The position numbers were made by a program, and so were the translations under genes. This document shows, one piece after another, positions 12,415 through 25,400 of a stretch of DNA of 64,000 nt (positions within the stretch are counted from its first letter, which is position 1; each line of letters begins with the position of its first letter). Below the pieces are notes generated by a model. It worked only from the letters and a program-made list of their open reading frames with translations. It was not told where the DNA came from and searched no databases. The stretch is from Cardiocondyla obscurior (taxonomy: Eukaryota; Arthropoda; Insecta; Hymenoptera; Formicidae): NCBI RefSeq assembly GCF_019399895.1, contig NC_091867.1, positions 9,685,501-9,749,500 of the forward strand, written 5' to 3'.

Positions 12415-13680
12415 CCGCAAAGTTTGCGAAGCAAGGACAATTATCGTTGATTACATACGTTGATTATTAACGTCAATTTCGCAATGATCATCTTCCTGTA
12501 CGAACTGTATGTTTCCCATGTGAATGAGCAGCGAAAGAATAAGAAAAATGTCCTTTTTCTGGTCCTCCGTAAATCCTAACATATCCATCGTCCTGAGGGT
12601 CTCGCAAAAGTCTTTGTGTGGCTCCTGCACTCTCGAGGAATCCAAGTCACATGGAGTTAATATGACGTACTGCTGGTCCTTTGATAATTTCGTATCGGCA
12701 AATTCTACGTTCGCTATCGCGGCCATCATCTAAGGTGCATTTTGCGAGACTTATTAATAGAATAGCAGGGATTTTAAAACGCACACGACTAGTTTATCAT
12801 TGAGCTTCCTTCACCTGATAAAAAATCTGAAAATTGCAGCAGCCCTTCGTGACCCTGTCCCTTTCCAAAAGATAGGAAGATATCGATGCGCCGCATATGC
12901 CGCCCAGCTTGTACTCCAGCCACACGAGCTGCACATGCCTCGAGCTTGCTTTGTTTCTTTCAGTAGACGCAGTTGTGAAGGCCGATATTAAACGGCAGAC
13001 ATCGGAGATTCTCCGCACGATACCGCAAACGTCTTGCCTTTCATGGCCGTCAAGGGACACGCTTCTGGTCAAGAATTCCAGCGCCTTCCAGGCGTTGAAC
13101 GTTTTTCCCGTTCCGGTTTCTCCATTTAAGACTATTACCTTTGCAAATACAGAACACAGTATACAGACAAAAATTCTAATCGCTTTCTTGATTAATTCTG
13201 AATTAATTTCAGCACGAAAAATACAGAGAAAATCTTTCGGGATGATCGGGTTTACCTGGTTGGATCTTCCAAGGTTTTGAACTATCCTGTTGTGAGCTCT
13301 GGCAGCTATGGCGAATATATGAGGCGGCACTTCTTTATGAATTATATTACATATGTTGTCATACTCGCGAACTCGTGACAAATCATAAATGTTATCAGTG
13401 ATGATCTCGCCGTTGGGGTTGATCGCCAAGAGGAGTGTGCCAACCCACGTGTAAATTTGACCGTTTTCTAAGCGCTCCAGGAGATAATCTACGACTGTTA
13501 GGATCGTTTCCGATTGATGGCAGATGAACTTGTACGTTTTGCATTAGGTATATATATTTATATATATAGAAAATGCTCATACTCTTCTCCTGCGGAACGG
13601 CACTCAGGTCCCCCATCCTGTTCCAAACGTAGGACCAACTAAGCTCCTGCGACACACCACATTGTTGGATACCGCTACAC
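10042..13680 (-). CDS. MYO19: Unconventional myosin, class XIX-like
   Basis: Actin motor; the vertebrate class XIX myosin moves mitochondria. Exons: about 13680-13581 (uncertain), 13528-13256, 13138-12815, 12729-12459, 12366-12106, 11996-11761, 11687-11511, 11397-11201, 11135-10984, 10909-10712, 10608-10205, 10143-10042. From 13528 this gives 864 aa (human MYO19 970). Visible: P-loop GETGTGKT, degenerate switch I NKASSRH, switch II DIFGFE, EQLCINYVNERLQQ, RHYSGTVEYSA, THYVRCIKP, converter HYGKNLIFLKE, then an IQ-like helix and a basic tail without obvious domains. MEQLCINYVNERLQQYF and the short tail fit MYO19 best. The introns at 10711-10609 and 10204-10144 start with GC, not GT. The first exon (MGDLSAVPQEK) does not join the next in phase, so the N-terminus is unresolved. 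Confidence 0.78.
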
Positions 13681-13894
13681 AAATCTGTATTATCAGATAT
13701 TGAAACCTACCTGCTCGAATGTACACATTGTCCTTATATATACGATATAAAGTTGTATTAAGTTATTATTAGAGATACTCTTATTGTTGACATCCACTAG
13801 TTTGATTCAAGGTTCTTGCGGCATGAAAAATAAATGGAGGTAATGTATTATAGACGCCGTTTACGTCTGGTTATGCCAAAGCAATTCTAAAACA

Positions 13895-13978
13895 ATGGCA
13901 GATCTCATCGAGAACTTCACTTGCATCGATATAACAGTCGAGAATAAAAACCTCATTACGATACATTTGCGTAAAAAG
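13895..13978 (+). CDS. Possible orphan first coding exon, unrecognised
   Basis: 28 codons starting with ATG in a strong start context (AACAATGG) and ending exactly at a usable donor (AAAAAG/GTTTGT) in phase 0. The product begins MADLIENFTCIDITVENK. It points away from the myosin gene, as a divergent gene would. I cannot find a following exon downstream on the plus strand, and the MITE-like element lies 220 bases on. It may be a broken gene, a nonconserved frame or chance. Confidence 0.2.
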
Positions 13979-14194
13979 GTTTGTCTTTTCTTCTCATATT
14001 TTTAATTATGTATAATTTTTTTCTTTTTAATTAATAACATTTTATATATATTATAATTTAACAAAAACGATAATTTAATCTGATATTCATATTTTATTTT
14101 ATTTTAATTTAATTTAGCTTATTTTTAATTTTATTTTATTTTAATATGTATGATTTATCGATCTATGTTGAGTTGTATTTTAATTCTGAAAAAA

Positions 14195-14440
14195 TCCGCT
14201 ACGAGTCCGTCACTGTCGTTTTTTAAGTAGTGCAAAATCTAAACCATTAAATTGTGTATGGTCAGATATTTGAAGGTATAAGTAGTACGACTCAACGATA
14301 AATTAGACATAAAGTTATTAAATATGCCTATTACTTAAACCTTCGGATGTCTAACCATACACAATTTGGTGGTTCAAATTTTGTACTACTTAAAAAATAA
14401 AAAATTTTAATACAGCGAAATAAAAAGAACTCGTAGAGAA
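14195..14440. mobile_element. Palindromic MITE-like element
   Basis: Two long inverted arms of roughly 85-110 bases separated by about 45 bases. The inner arms (about 14217-14280 and 14335-14397) pair at an estimated 80% or more, with shared blocks TTTTTTAAGTAGT, AAATTGTGTATGGT and GAAGGT. The ends carry CTACGAGT at 14199-14206 and its complement ACTCGTAG at 14429-14436. It encodes nothing and is AT-rich, so it is probably a foldback or miniature inverted-repeat DNA element. I cannot assign a superfamily or see clear target duplications. Confidence 0.75.
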
Positions 14441-16435
14441 TTTCGCTTATTAATATAAAGGTCGATTTGTAAAGAATTAAACATTTAATATGATATATAT
14501 GTTCTTTATTTGCCATAACCATTAATACAATGCAATTTTCAAAATGTTTCGCAGATTTGTCCTCCGAAGATTTGTAACAACCGTAAAGGACAATTAACAT
14601 TAATCGGTTGTTTCATAATATCAATAAAATTGCCATATAACTTATTCCATATCAGATCTATTAATTTGTATCAGTTATTAATGATAAGTGGATTTGAACT
14701 ACTCAGTATATTCCTATAAATACTGCATTTTGCAAAGATAATCCTGCAGCAAAGCTAAGATTACCATCCTACAATCTTCATATTTTATTTTAGTATGTAT
14801 TTCTTAAAAAATTAATGAGATTTCATATATTTATACATATATATATAGTTCTCTTTCTTCTTCTTGATCACTCTCTCACTTTCCCTCTGGTCTCATTTTC
14901 ATGCACAATTAAAATATAAATTTAAAAAATATAGACAAATAAATATACAATGATCATATAATATCTAGCTTCTCCTGTTATTCTCCAATTATTATTTTCT
15001 ATATTGTATTAATAATACTGCAGAATGTTTATAAGATATTTATTAAAATATTAGTTGTGTATACGCTAAAAGAGATACATGTTCAAAATTATTTCTTATT
15101 CGCGAATAAGTTTGGGCAGCAGCATCGGTCGGTATAATTGTGAAAATCAGGAGAATCTAAATATTTTACATGAATTTATTTATAATATCGAATACGAACT
15201 TACTAGCACCAAGCAAGTACCAAGCACACAATAAATTAAAATAATATATGGAATTTGCATAGTACCCTGACTTTATTAATTATCGTACGTAATTCACGTC
15301 GATTTATTGTGCATGATGATATTCATGAACTGAATTGAACATGATTATTGCATTCAATTTTTGTTAGATCACGATTAAGTTGTAAAAACAATTTTGCTCG
15401 ATGAAATGTTCAGTATTAAATGTATAACTAACTTAAGAAGATTTTAATTTTTTCAAGAGAGAACAGATTTTGATATGTACAATGATCCATTTTTTCTGAG
15501 ACGTTACATACGTTTGCGTCCAAAAGAAATATCGATGATTAGTTCTAAATTTCATTTCTTTAAAATTTTTTAATTGCAAATTGTACACCTCGCTTAAAAT
15601 TAATTTCTCTATTGCATTTATATTTACAATAAATTATATATATTACAAAAATTATTTGCACTTGATCGACATTTGCAGTTAAAATTTAATTAAAAAATAA
15701 AAACAGACACGTAGAACATCTAGCTGTCAAAATAAGAGCGTGCAGAAAAGAATTTCAGCTCAAGTCCTGAATAGATCGTTGAATTAACAGATAAAGTGTG
15801 ATCGCGATTTAGAAATACAGATAATTCGTTAATAACTAATTTTGCACTTGAGATCACATTTAAGTGAGAATATAAAATTTATCGTTAATATTAACAATTA
15901 AATGTACTCATATCCATTTTACAGGCGTGTGCAATTAATGCCAACCAATACATTCACTCGGGAATCGATGACTTAATGCAACAATTTCTGCACAACGCCA
16001 CATAAATACAAGTTATAACAGACAAAACGCTTAAACAAAGCTACTGCGCTGTTAACGCATGGAACGTGCACATTTATGCCGCGTAAAAAAATCACGAGTA
16101 CCGGCAGCTAAAACAAGAGATCGTTTTCCGTTGTTTAGGACGTCCGAATCAATCGAAAGCCAAGAGTAATTATTAAACAATATAAAATTAATTAATATTA
16201 AGTTCTTTTCTAGCCAGCGTACGATCGCCATTGTAACTTAATAAAAACGATTGTAAATTTATTCAGACGTTTAGAATCATATTGAATAAAAATCTCTTAT
16301 ACGAATGGAATGATTTGTTTGTAAAACTGTCCGATCAGTCTGTCTCCGAAATTTTTTACATTTCGAGGATACGGACGTCTGTAACAAAAGGAAATTTTGC
16401 TATACGTAAACAAGATTAATATAATCGATGTGTCA

Positions 16436-19400
16436 TTAAAGCCGCAATTTTCTAGGTGTCGGAATGAGGGACTTGACCATGTTTCCTTCTATCTTGGCAT
16501 CACGTTCCGCGTCGTTCAAGTCGCACGGTAATTTTACGCAGTCTTTCGGCTTGATGGGCGAGCTGGACACGCACTCCGAGGAGTGTCTTCTCGCGTTAAC
16601 GCGACGTGTTGGGATCTGTTCTTGACGAAGTCTTAGCGTATGAGGTAAACGTTCGATTGGCTTGCGATGGCTCCCAGTAGAGTTAAGTTCCGAGAGCAGT
16701 GATAGTCGCTGACGGTCCAACGAGTCACTCCAACTGCAATCGAATAGTTATCATTGTAAAGAGTAAATCGGTAAAAATAAAGAACGAAAAAGTTTATTGC
16801 AAAGAAGAACTCTAAGTCGAGCAGTAATAAGAGCTCAAACTCACCGCACACGGCTATTTAAGGCAGCATGAAACATTATGAATTATAAATAGAGTATCTT
16901 ATCGCAAAGACTTGGGAATATCAAAATATAATCATCGCATTAACGCTGATAATAATAATTAAAAAAAAAAAACGTTATTACAACATGCTAAAAATGTTGG
17001 TTTTATAAATGTAAATGGTAAGCAAAAATCTACAATTTACATTAGAATTATTAAACATGGCTAAATTACTTTTACAATAAAAAATTAGGCCCTTTGATCA
17101 GTCGATGTTACAGTCATTATTATTCTTACAAAACGTAACTGAGGAGTACAATATGTTGTCAAGCAAATAAAAGGTTTGATACCATGCAAAATACGAACGC
17201 AATTATTTTAGTAACGGACTGTCAAACAGGTGAAACGAAAATAGAAAAGGTGCATGAATATAAGGGCGTTAAATGCAGAGAGGAGTACATATCCCAATAG
17301 CAAGTCACACAGACTGACGCACTCTACCTTCCCGATCCTGAAGCTGTATCACCCGAGCAAAGGGCGGGACCAGGGCAGCAAAAAGAACATTATTATTTTA
17401 TGACCCACATGATAGAAAGAATTCTTTTGAGACGCGATTGATACAAGTGCAATTTGTGTAAATATAAATTTTAACGATGAATAGTATTAAGAAAAAATGT
17501 ATATTGAATGAAGATTACGAATATTAGACATTAAGCGTGTAATGAAATCTATGAAGACAAGGACAAATTCTCACCTAACGAGAGGCCCCATGACACCGTC
17601 TTGCGGGAGTGACTGTAGGAGCGAAGGCCCCGCCGACACTGGACGTGTCTACAATCAAGCAATTTTCTTTGGTCAAGAGCGCAATGATAAGATAACATTA
17701 ATAAAAGAAACGAATGACGAAACGCAATGGTGTTAAACAAGAGCTGCACGGGAAGAGGAAAAAAAAAATACCTTCTCCGTTTGCGTGGTGGCATTACAAG
17801 TGTCCACAGAGGAGACGTTATTGTTGCGCATCGGCAGAGCACAGCTTTGAGCATCGCCGCTTTTAGGTCCTTGAAGCTTCGACACCTGGAGCTGCAAAAT
17901 AACGTACAATTGTCACTCTTCGTTCAATTCGCTTCGCTCGAAGTACAACGAGAGCAATTATTACCGGTCAGATTCTCCGTCGGGGCGGGCTTTTCACGGT
18001 ACAGAGCATACGATTAATCGCGTATGAGATTTACCTCGTTATTTACCTCAAGTTGCTCGATGGTGCGATCCCGCACTTGTATCGTACGATCCCGATCTTC
18101 CACCTGGCCCTGAAGGAACACCACCTGCCTCCTTAGATCCGCCAGCTCGTCCGCAATACTGCTACCTCCGCTTCCTGGTGACGTGCTCACGTCGATCGTG
18201 TTGCCTCCGTCCTCATTCAGGTTGCAGAAGAGGCCATTCTGCAACATCAATATACGTTATATCTAGTTCAGCTCTACGTGACCCTCAATTGTGGATGAAT
18301 AAAAAGCGGGTTCAAGTTATTTTAGATCAATTTTTCCGAGGAAATTTATTTTATAAAAAGCAGCATATGCTTACCTTCGGATTATCGAATGGGTTGAGAG
18401 TTTCCGACTAAAAAAAAAAATCGATATCAGATATTAACAGCGTGTACATTTATCTTTAGCGCTGGCAATAATTTCATTGTTCGAATCGAGTAAAGTAATG
18501 TTACAGCGAAATAATTGGGTCTATTTCTAATTAAATTAAAACTTTCATACGTATTTCTTTTTTTTTTTGCACCTAGAATTTTCACATTTTTCTCTTTCGT
18601 AATTGCGACTTTCACGTACATTACTTTTACTCGATCCCATGAGTATAATGTGTCGTTAAATACGTCACTAACATATATAACATATGTGATATATCATAAT
18701 TACATAAAAGCACATGTAATTAAACAAAAACGCAGGCAAGTAAAGCCGATATATTATAAGTTAGTGATAAAAACGTGTTGAAAAAAAATAAAAAAGGTAA
18801 CGTACCCTCGTCAAATCGTTCTCTCCTGACTTGAGATGCAAAATCAGGAAGGACGATGACAAAAATGGAAAAAAAAATAAAAATTGTGTTAATAAAATGG
18901 GCGGAGACATAATCGTCGCCGTGTGCTTAAAAATAACGGGATGGTGGTTGCGATTAAATAACGTGAGCTCAACAAGCGAACCGAAGACAAGCACTCGAGA
19001 TAAATTCTCAAGTCGCTCCGGCACCGCATATAAAACAACGCATTACAAAAACGACAAAGGATCTACGTGCAAAAATTCTGGACATAGGACGAAGTGCCAA
19101 CGTGCTCTGCCGTACCTCCTGAAGGACTCGCTTGAGTTTTAGGAGCATTGTCTTTATTGAGACGATGTCCTGGAACATGTACTGATACGTGCCGCGATCC
19201 ATCCTGAGGCTGGCCTCGTCTCCGGAATCGACGCACGAGGATGACACCTGCGAGATCAAATAGCGACATCAGCAAAGTTATTCGGTGAATCGATTTAAAA
19301 AAGTATATGCAGCAACTTACACTCGACGTTCTCATAGGACTAGAAACCTGACGGTTGCGCATGTTGTCTAACGAACGTGGCGATTCCGTCCCCGATCTGC

Positions 19401-22400
19401 TGCGTAACAGCCTTGACATCCTGTCACTTCCGATTCTGAAACAAGAACAGAGAAATCAATGTATATTTTTGTTCAATCAATCGTATTCGGAATTCTCCTT
19501 GAGTAGCGGCCCTAGAAATTCTGTCGCAGAGGAGTTCGATGGCCTTAACTGTGCCAAGGTCCTGAAAGAAAAAGAAAAAAAACGGCCTGCTAGCTATGGG
19601 GAGACGCGTATAACAAACTCGCGCGTTATCTCCATCTGTCTCGTATCATTCTTTAAAATAGAACGGAAAAAAAAAGCGTGATGATTTGACGGAACGGAGG
19701 ATGATTAACCATGCCACGCGGGGGAAAAAATAAATTATTTATACAAGAACAAGAACCACGCGTGGCGTATGTAAATACAAACTAGAGAGAGCTTCGGTAA
19801 ATGACCAGAAAATAAGCCGGTGGAGATCCAGCAGGAAGTAGCGTAATATCGTGATTCCCATCTCGGTCACGCTATCCCAATAATAAAAAAAAAGGAAAAA
19901 AAAGAAAAAAAAAAAAACGAGCGTATAGCACCTGAATTCTGCGTTTCCTTGCTATCTTGCATCTCTCCTACGCTACTCGGAAATATCTGAGGGAAGAGCC
20001 ACGCTCTTCCCGAAGGGAGAAGTCAGAGTGAGAGGGACTACCTTCCGGAACTATTCTTGGCTCGCGAGGAGGCCGCAGCAGACGAGGAGGCAGCTGCTGC
20101 GACGCTCGTGGAAGTGATCCGGCCGTTGCTCGGAGCTCTGGGCTGCCGAGGAGGCGGCGATCCGTTCGTCGGCGTCGAGCTTTCGGACGAGAGCCCGGAG
20201 TCGTCGCGTCCATCCTCGGTACCGGCGTTCTCCAGGCCGGCGGGGACGCGGATGCGCGTCGGCAGGCCGGTGGTGCGCCTTCGGGCGCCCTTCGTGTTCT
20301 CGGTCGACGTGGAGGCCATCCTGGTACAACCGGCTCGTCGGTTACCTTCTACTATGATCGTTTACGAATCATCGGCCACCCGGGACCTGATTCTCTTCCC
20401 AGCTGATCGGCGCGAGGAGCACGAGATCTTCTCGGGGACTTTTGTCGAGATAAATCGAACGTAGAGGAAGAGGACAGTTCGTTCTTTCGTAAATTATTAA
20501 TTTTTTTTTTCTTTTCTTTTTTTTTTTCGGCTTCTTCGAATCCTTGACTCCGACTCGTGATTATCGCATCGCTGAACGCGACAGTCACTGGCAAGTTTCA
20601 CCCGCGGGAACGGAATAATGCAAATAGAAGACGGACCGTATCTACGGACATATTTAGCCGGGACGGGACGGAATGCATCGTGGTCTTACATGGTTGACGG
20701 GAAGATGAGGAGGAGACGGAAAAAAAAGAAATAAAGAAAAGGAAGACCTGGAGTCCGGGTTCGCGGTGATGAGTAACTCGGCAGACACGCGGTCGCAGCG
20801 ATCACTTTCCCGTCGAATTACGCGTTGTATTTCGTGTGTGAGTTTCACAATTCTCGCGAAGTTACGCGAGCCCGAGCGTTTCGCCCTGATGAACGGGGGA
20901 TGCCGCGTTACACCTCGCTCATTAATGACACCGCGAACGAGAAGCCGAGCAAGATAACGAAACTCGTGAGCCAAGTAGACCTAATACTCGAACAGAAGCG
21001 GAAGAAAAAAAAATGAAACACAGAAATCGAGCGGTGTACAGATCGATCTAGATCGCCGCTCGGATAGCGGTAACGTAATATTTTGCGGGTTGAATAACGA
21101 GTATTTTATTTTACTTATTTTTTTTTAATTTCTCTTCCTCTCGATACACCGCGAAGTGTACTTTTGCGTCGCAAATTACCGCGGAACGCGGTCGTTGAGC
21201 GCGCCGGGAAAATTACACCTCTGTTTAATTAGCTGTTCGAAAGCAGGATAATCTATGTTGTTTCGCCGCGTCCTTACTATCCTTCGAAATTTATCGCGCC
21301 TCCGGCGTTGGTCCCGATACCGTAACTCGCTCATTAACGCATCACCCTTTTTTTTTTCCCCCTCCTCATTTCCATAACAATTTCGAACCCGGACTCGGAA
21401 GGAGTTGAGTCATCCACGAGTGAAAGTTATCCTGCCGAAATCTCTACCGGAGGCGGTTGCGATTTTTCCGCCGAAGCGCACGCTTCGCCGTGGCTCTATT
21501 AAAAAAGAAAATAAAAAAAAAAAGAAAATTAGACCGTGTTATCCTTTCATTACGCCCGCGGTTAATTGCTTATTGAATTCTCCGGGGAAATCAGGCTCGC
21601 TGAATTAATTAAAGCTACGGCGCGCCGCGCGATTCCGGCATCCCTAAAGCGACACGTTGCTGGAGCGAATCTCCGTCAATCTAAATGATCGATTTACCCC
21701 GGCGAGTCGGCGAGAGTGCATTTGCATTTTACGCGACTATTAATAAACCCGAGGATCTTAATGCCGCGGTTAAATATACGACCTCGCGCGATATCCACTC
21801 CGGCCGTATCTCGGATACTGGAGGGATTCACGTGAGAGCCACGACCGCTGGGGAGAGGCGATAAGGGCCCCCCCGAGAACGCGAACAAAGGAGAAGGCCG
21901 GAGGGATTCCAAGGTGTCGGGGGCTTACGCGGGCTTCACCTCTTCCACCTGGACTCGCACTCGCGTGAATCCGCGGGCAGGATCAAGGATCCTGCGACCC
22001 TCCCGGCGAGTTCGTCCCACGGTTCCACACGCACTTCACGCGGCAGCCGAACCTCTTTTTCTTTTCCTTCAGACCGATTCTCGCGTCGGGAGACTCCGGC
22101 TCGAGGTCCGGGAACTCAGGGAGTCTCCTCTACGTCGAGGAAGAGGCACTCCGTCCCTCCGACGAGCGCGAGATATTCGACCACCGTTCCGGAGGCGGCC
22201 GCGACGCCGGAGTGACCTGCGGCGGACAACCGGTGGGCAAACGCAAAATCAGGATCACCAAGGATGTCCTCCGCGAGGGGATATACACTTGGAACGCGTG
22301 CGCACCTCGCACTACGGCGACGAGCTGCGGTTCGATATCGCCGTCGTGGTGGAGGCCAGAAGAGAGGAGAAAGAGAAGCCGGGGAGGTAGGGAAGGACGG

Positions 22401-25400
22401 TAGGGGGAACAGCTGCAGGCGGGGAGTAGCAAGCGGCGAGGATGGTGGAGGTGATAATGCAAAAAGCCGCGGGAACTATCACCGATACCCCGAGCGAACA
22501 ATACGGAGCCTCCTCTTGGAATACCTTAACTTACAAGCGCCTTGCCGGGCCTCACTAATCTCTGATTAATTTCTCTCTATGCATCGACTCTTGCATTCGT
22601 TTGTAATTTCATATTTTATATTCTTTAATTTTTCAAAATGGGAATTCGGAGACTGATAGACTTCCGGTGATTTGACTTATTACAAAAAGCGTAAAGAGAA
22701 AGAAAAAAAAAAAATTAAATTAAGAAATATCATTAAGTTCGTGCTTATTTTGGCAATTCAGAGCGATAACTATTTCATCAACCGTTGGTCTCAACACGAC
22801 AGATGTGACCTGCTGAAATTAATATCAGCCGGGTCAACGACTAGCCTCGGGCGGCAAATGGCTTTCCCGTGCGCAGAAAATTGATATGTACGTTAAATCG
22901 ATGTTGTACCCGACTAGGTCGTGCCGCATCTCGTATATAACGTTATAAGAAGTACCGGCGCGACCTAATTAGATAACGTCGATTTAAGGCGCACGGCGAT
23001 TTCGTGACTCAGGACGTCCGGCCGTCAGGCTAAAGCGCGATAAGAAATCGTAACGATTAATAAGAATCTATTTCCAGGTCGTGCGGCGGTATTTCCGTCG
23101 GTTCACGATGCTCCGAGAGATTCTCCTCTCGTGGAAAAAGCAATTTATGAACCCGCCGGCGCGGTGAACGATCAATACTCCAGCTGGCCGACCCTTGGCC
23201 CTTAAAATCACGGTCTATTCCACGGTACTTTCGTCTCCTCGACCCCTGGCACGACTTTCCCGCCGACTTGGCTCCGCCGAGAATCCGGCGGGATTTATGA
23301 GGCACCGTGAAGGTTTTACGTTTTTCACGACGCCGGTTACAAAGCAGACACGCACTTCTCAACCGACGCCGAGGAGCAGTCTACCGGAATCCCGCGCCCT
23401 CAGGGAATTCCTCTTTCCCTTTCGTCGACAGCGAGTTCGCTGTCTGCTCACGTTTCGCAATAAAGCCCGGGAAAAAGAAGAAGCCCGGGATTCGAATACT
23501 AAAAACACTTTCGGTGCTGTCGTACGTTTTACGTGAACGTTTGATGTTTCCGTTAACTAGCTAATTTCCTTAGAAACAGCGATAGAAAAGAGATCGCTTT
23601 GATTCGCAACAGCTTAGTGGTATGCAAATGGCTCGATCGAGGGTCATTGGCGGCGATACGCTGCCGATGACCGCGGCTAGTTATCGCCGGGAGAGGTTTT
23701 AGTAAATAGACCGAAAGAGAACACCGTTACGAGGCAGAACCGCGCGAGGAAGTGCCGCAGTTACATCGTCGTTTCCGCTACAGCGAGCGCAACTTATCCG
23801 GGAAAGCAACGCCTTTGAAAATGAAAATTGCCCGCGTCCTCGGGGTAAAGAACTACGCGCGTCGCGCAAAGTGCTTTCCCGTCGAAGCGCGACGTGAGAA
23901 AATCGTGAAAAATAGATCCCGACGAGGTCTATTGAGAGCCTTCGTTTTCTCGTCAATGGCACTTGATTCTCTTGGAGAACGTCACGTCGCGGATTGATCG
24001 ATACGCGCTTCTCGCGGTCGTCGACGATTCTAAAATCCTACGGGAAAACTCGCGCGAAGCGAGAAGCAGAAAGACGCCGGCTTGCGGCTAACTAGTAACG
24101 CTCTGATTAATGAGGAAATTGCGTCGCTCGACTCGTCTTCGACTTCTGACTATCTTCGATCTCGACGAAAACCGACGCGCGACCGATATCTGGCCGGTGT
24201 CCACTTAGGCCCACGTGCCGGTCGACTTTCAGCCCTGGAACGTGCACGCCGTATTCGGCGAGTTACATCATGAACGGTCCATGTGCTCGCGGAGTTCGTC
24301 ATACTCCGCGCGAACCGGTTTACACGGTCGAGCAAATTAAGCCACGGTCTTTTACATTCTTTTTGCACGACGGCCAAGGTCGCGGCAGCAGCACGCGGCC
24401 ACTGGCTTCTCTTAATGTTCGCCACCCCCTCGACTGACCCAAATCTCATCGCCAAAACTCGTTTCGGATTTAAAAAAAAAAATTAAATTAAAATACATCC
24501 TGAATTTCGCGGAGCGTGAAACGGAGACGAAATGTGAAAAGAGTACGCAAGTAGTCCATCAGAGGAAGCGTTTTAATAATGCAATGGAGGAGATCGATAT
24601 ATATGCATGTTACAATAGTACGTATACGAGAACGACAAAAATACGATACACAGTAGCGATTAATGCCGTCGTTTTGCGGTCTTCGAGAACTGTTCGGCGT
24701 TGCACGGCCCACCGGTTATCTCTCTCATTCTCTCTCTTACGCCGCCAATTCTTACATATGCACCTGAACACACGCCCGATATAAATACCCGCGAGTACAA
24801 GCACCGAGGTAACGTACCTCAACCCGACGGCGATCAATTTCGCTAATCCAGTTCTATAACGAGAATCGACAACTTCATTAAGAAGAGTAACTCTCTGGAT
24901 ATTATGAGAGATACATTGGATACGTTAGATTATCGCTGGCGGATCGTTTAATCGCCATCAGGAGTTAGAAAGATATATGGTAGTCTCGGAAAAAATCGTG
25001 AGAGATAAGGGACAAGTGCTAAGGGAAGGAGCGACTTCCAACGCAAGGAAGAAACTAAAAAAAAAAAGAAAAAAAAAAAGAAAAAAAAAAGGCAAGACAG
25101 CTTCAACGAGCTGCCACTCAAAGTTCGGAATGGTAGCAATATATATCTCGTAACGACTATCCTAAGTACAAGTGTGTGTAACGTTGCGTTTACTTAATGC
25201 GTGTCATCACTGCGCCGTCGGAAATCGCAATTCTCGTCGAAATGAAAGGTACACGTCGTCCCTTTCCTCGCGCGTGTCGGCCTGCTTCATTTCCGCGGAA
25301 ACGAGATCCTTTTAAAAGAAAGGATCACGATCGTATTTCACGCTAGGAATCGAAGGTAACGGTACCATCGCGTACGGTAGGGAAGGAACGATAATGCGAA

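Larger units (their letters stand above)
13681..16435. other. AT-rich interval between myosin 5' end and CCSER 3' end
   Basis: Mostly AT-rich noncoding DNA. It should contain the myosin promoter, a lone plus-strand exon candidate at 13895-13978, a palindromic MITE-like element at 14195-14440 and the CCSER 3' UTR on its right side. Nothing else is supportable. Confidence 0.5.

Noticed and set aside
17284..17346. Possible 16-nt minus-strand microexon (CTTCAGGATCGGGAAG with a GTAGAG donor) in the CCSER 3' part
   Set aside because: The exons at 17575 and 16733 join directly in phase and give a continuous sequence (GPLV-S-WSDSLDRQ); inserting 16 nt would break frame.
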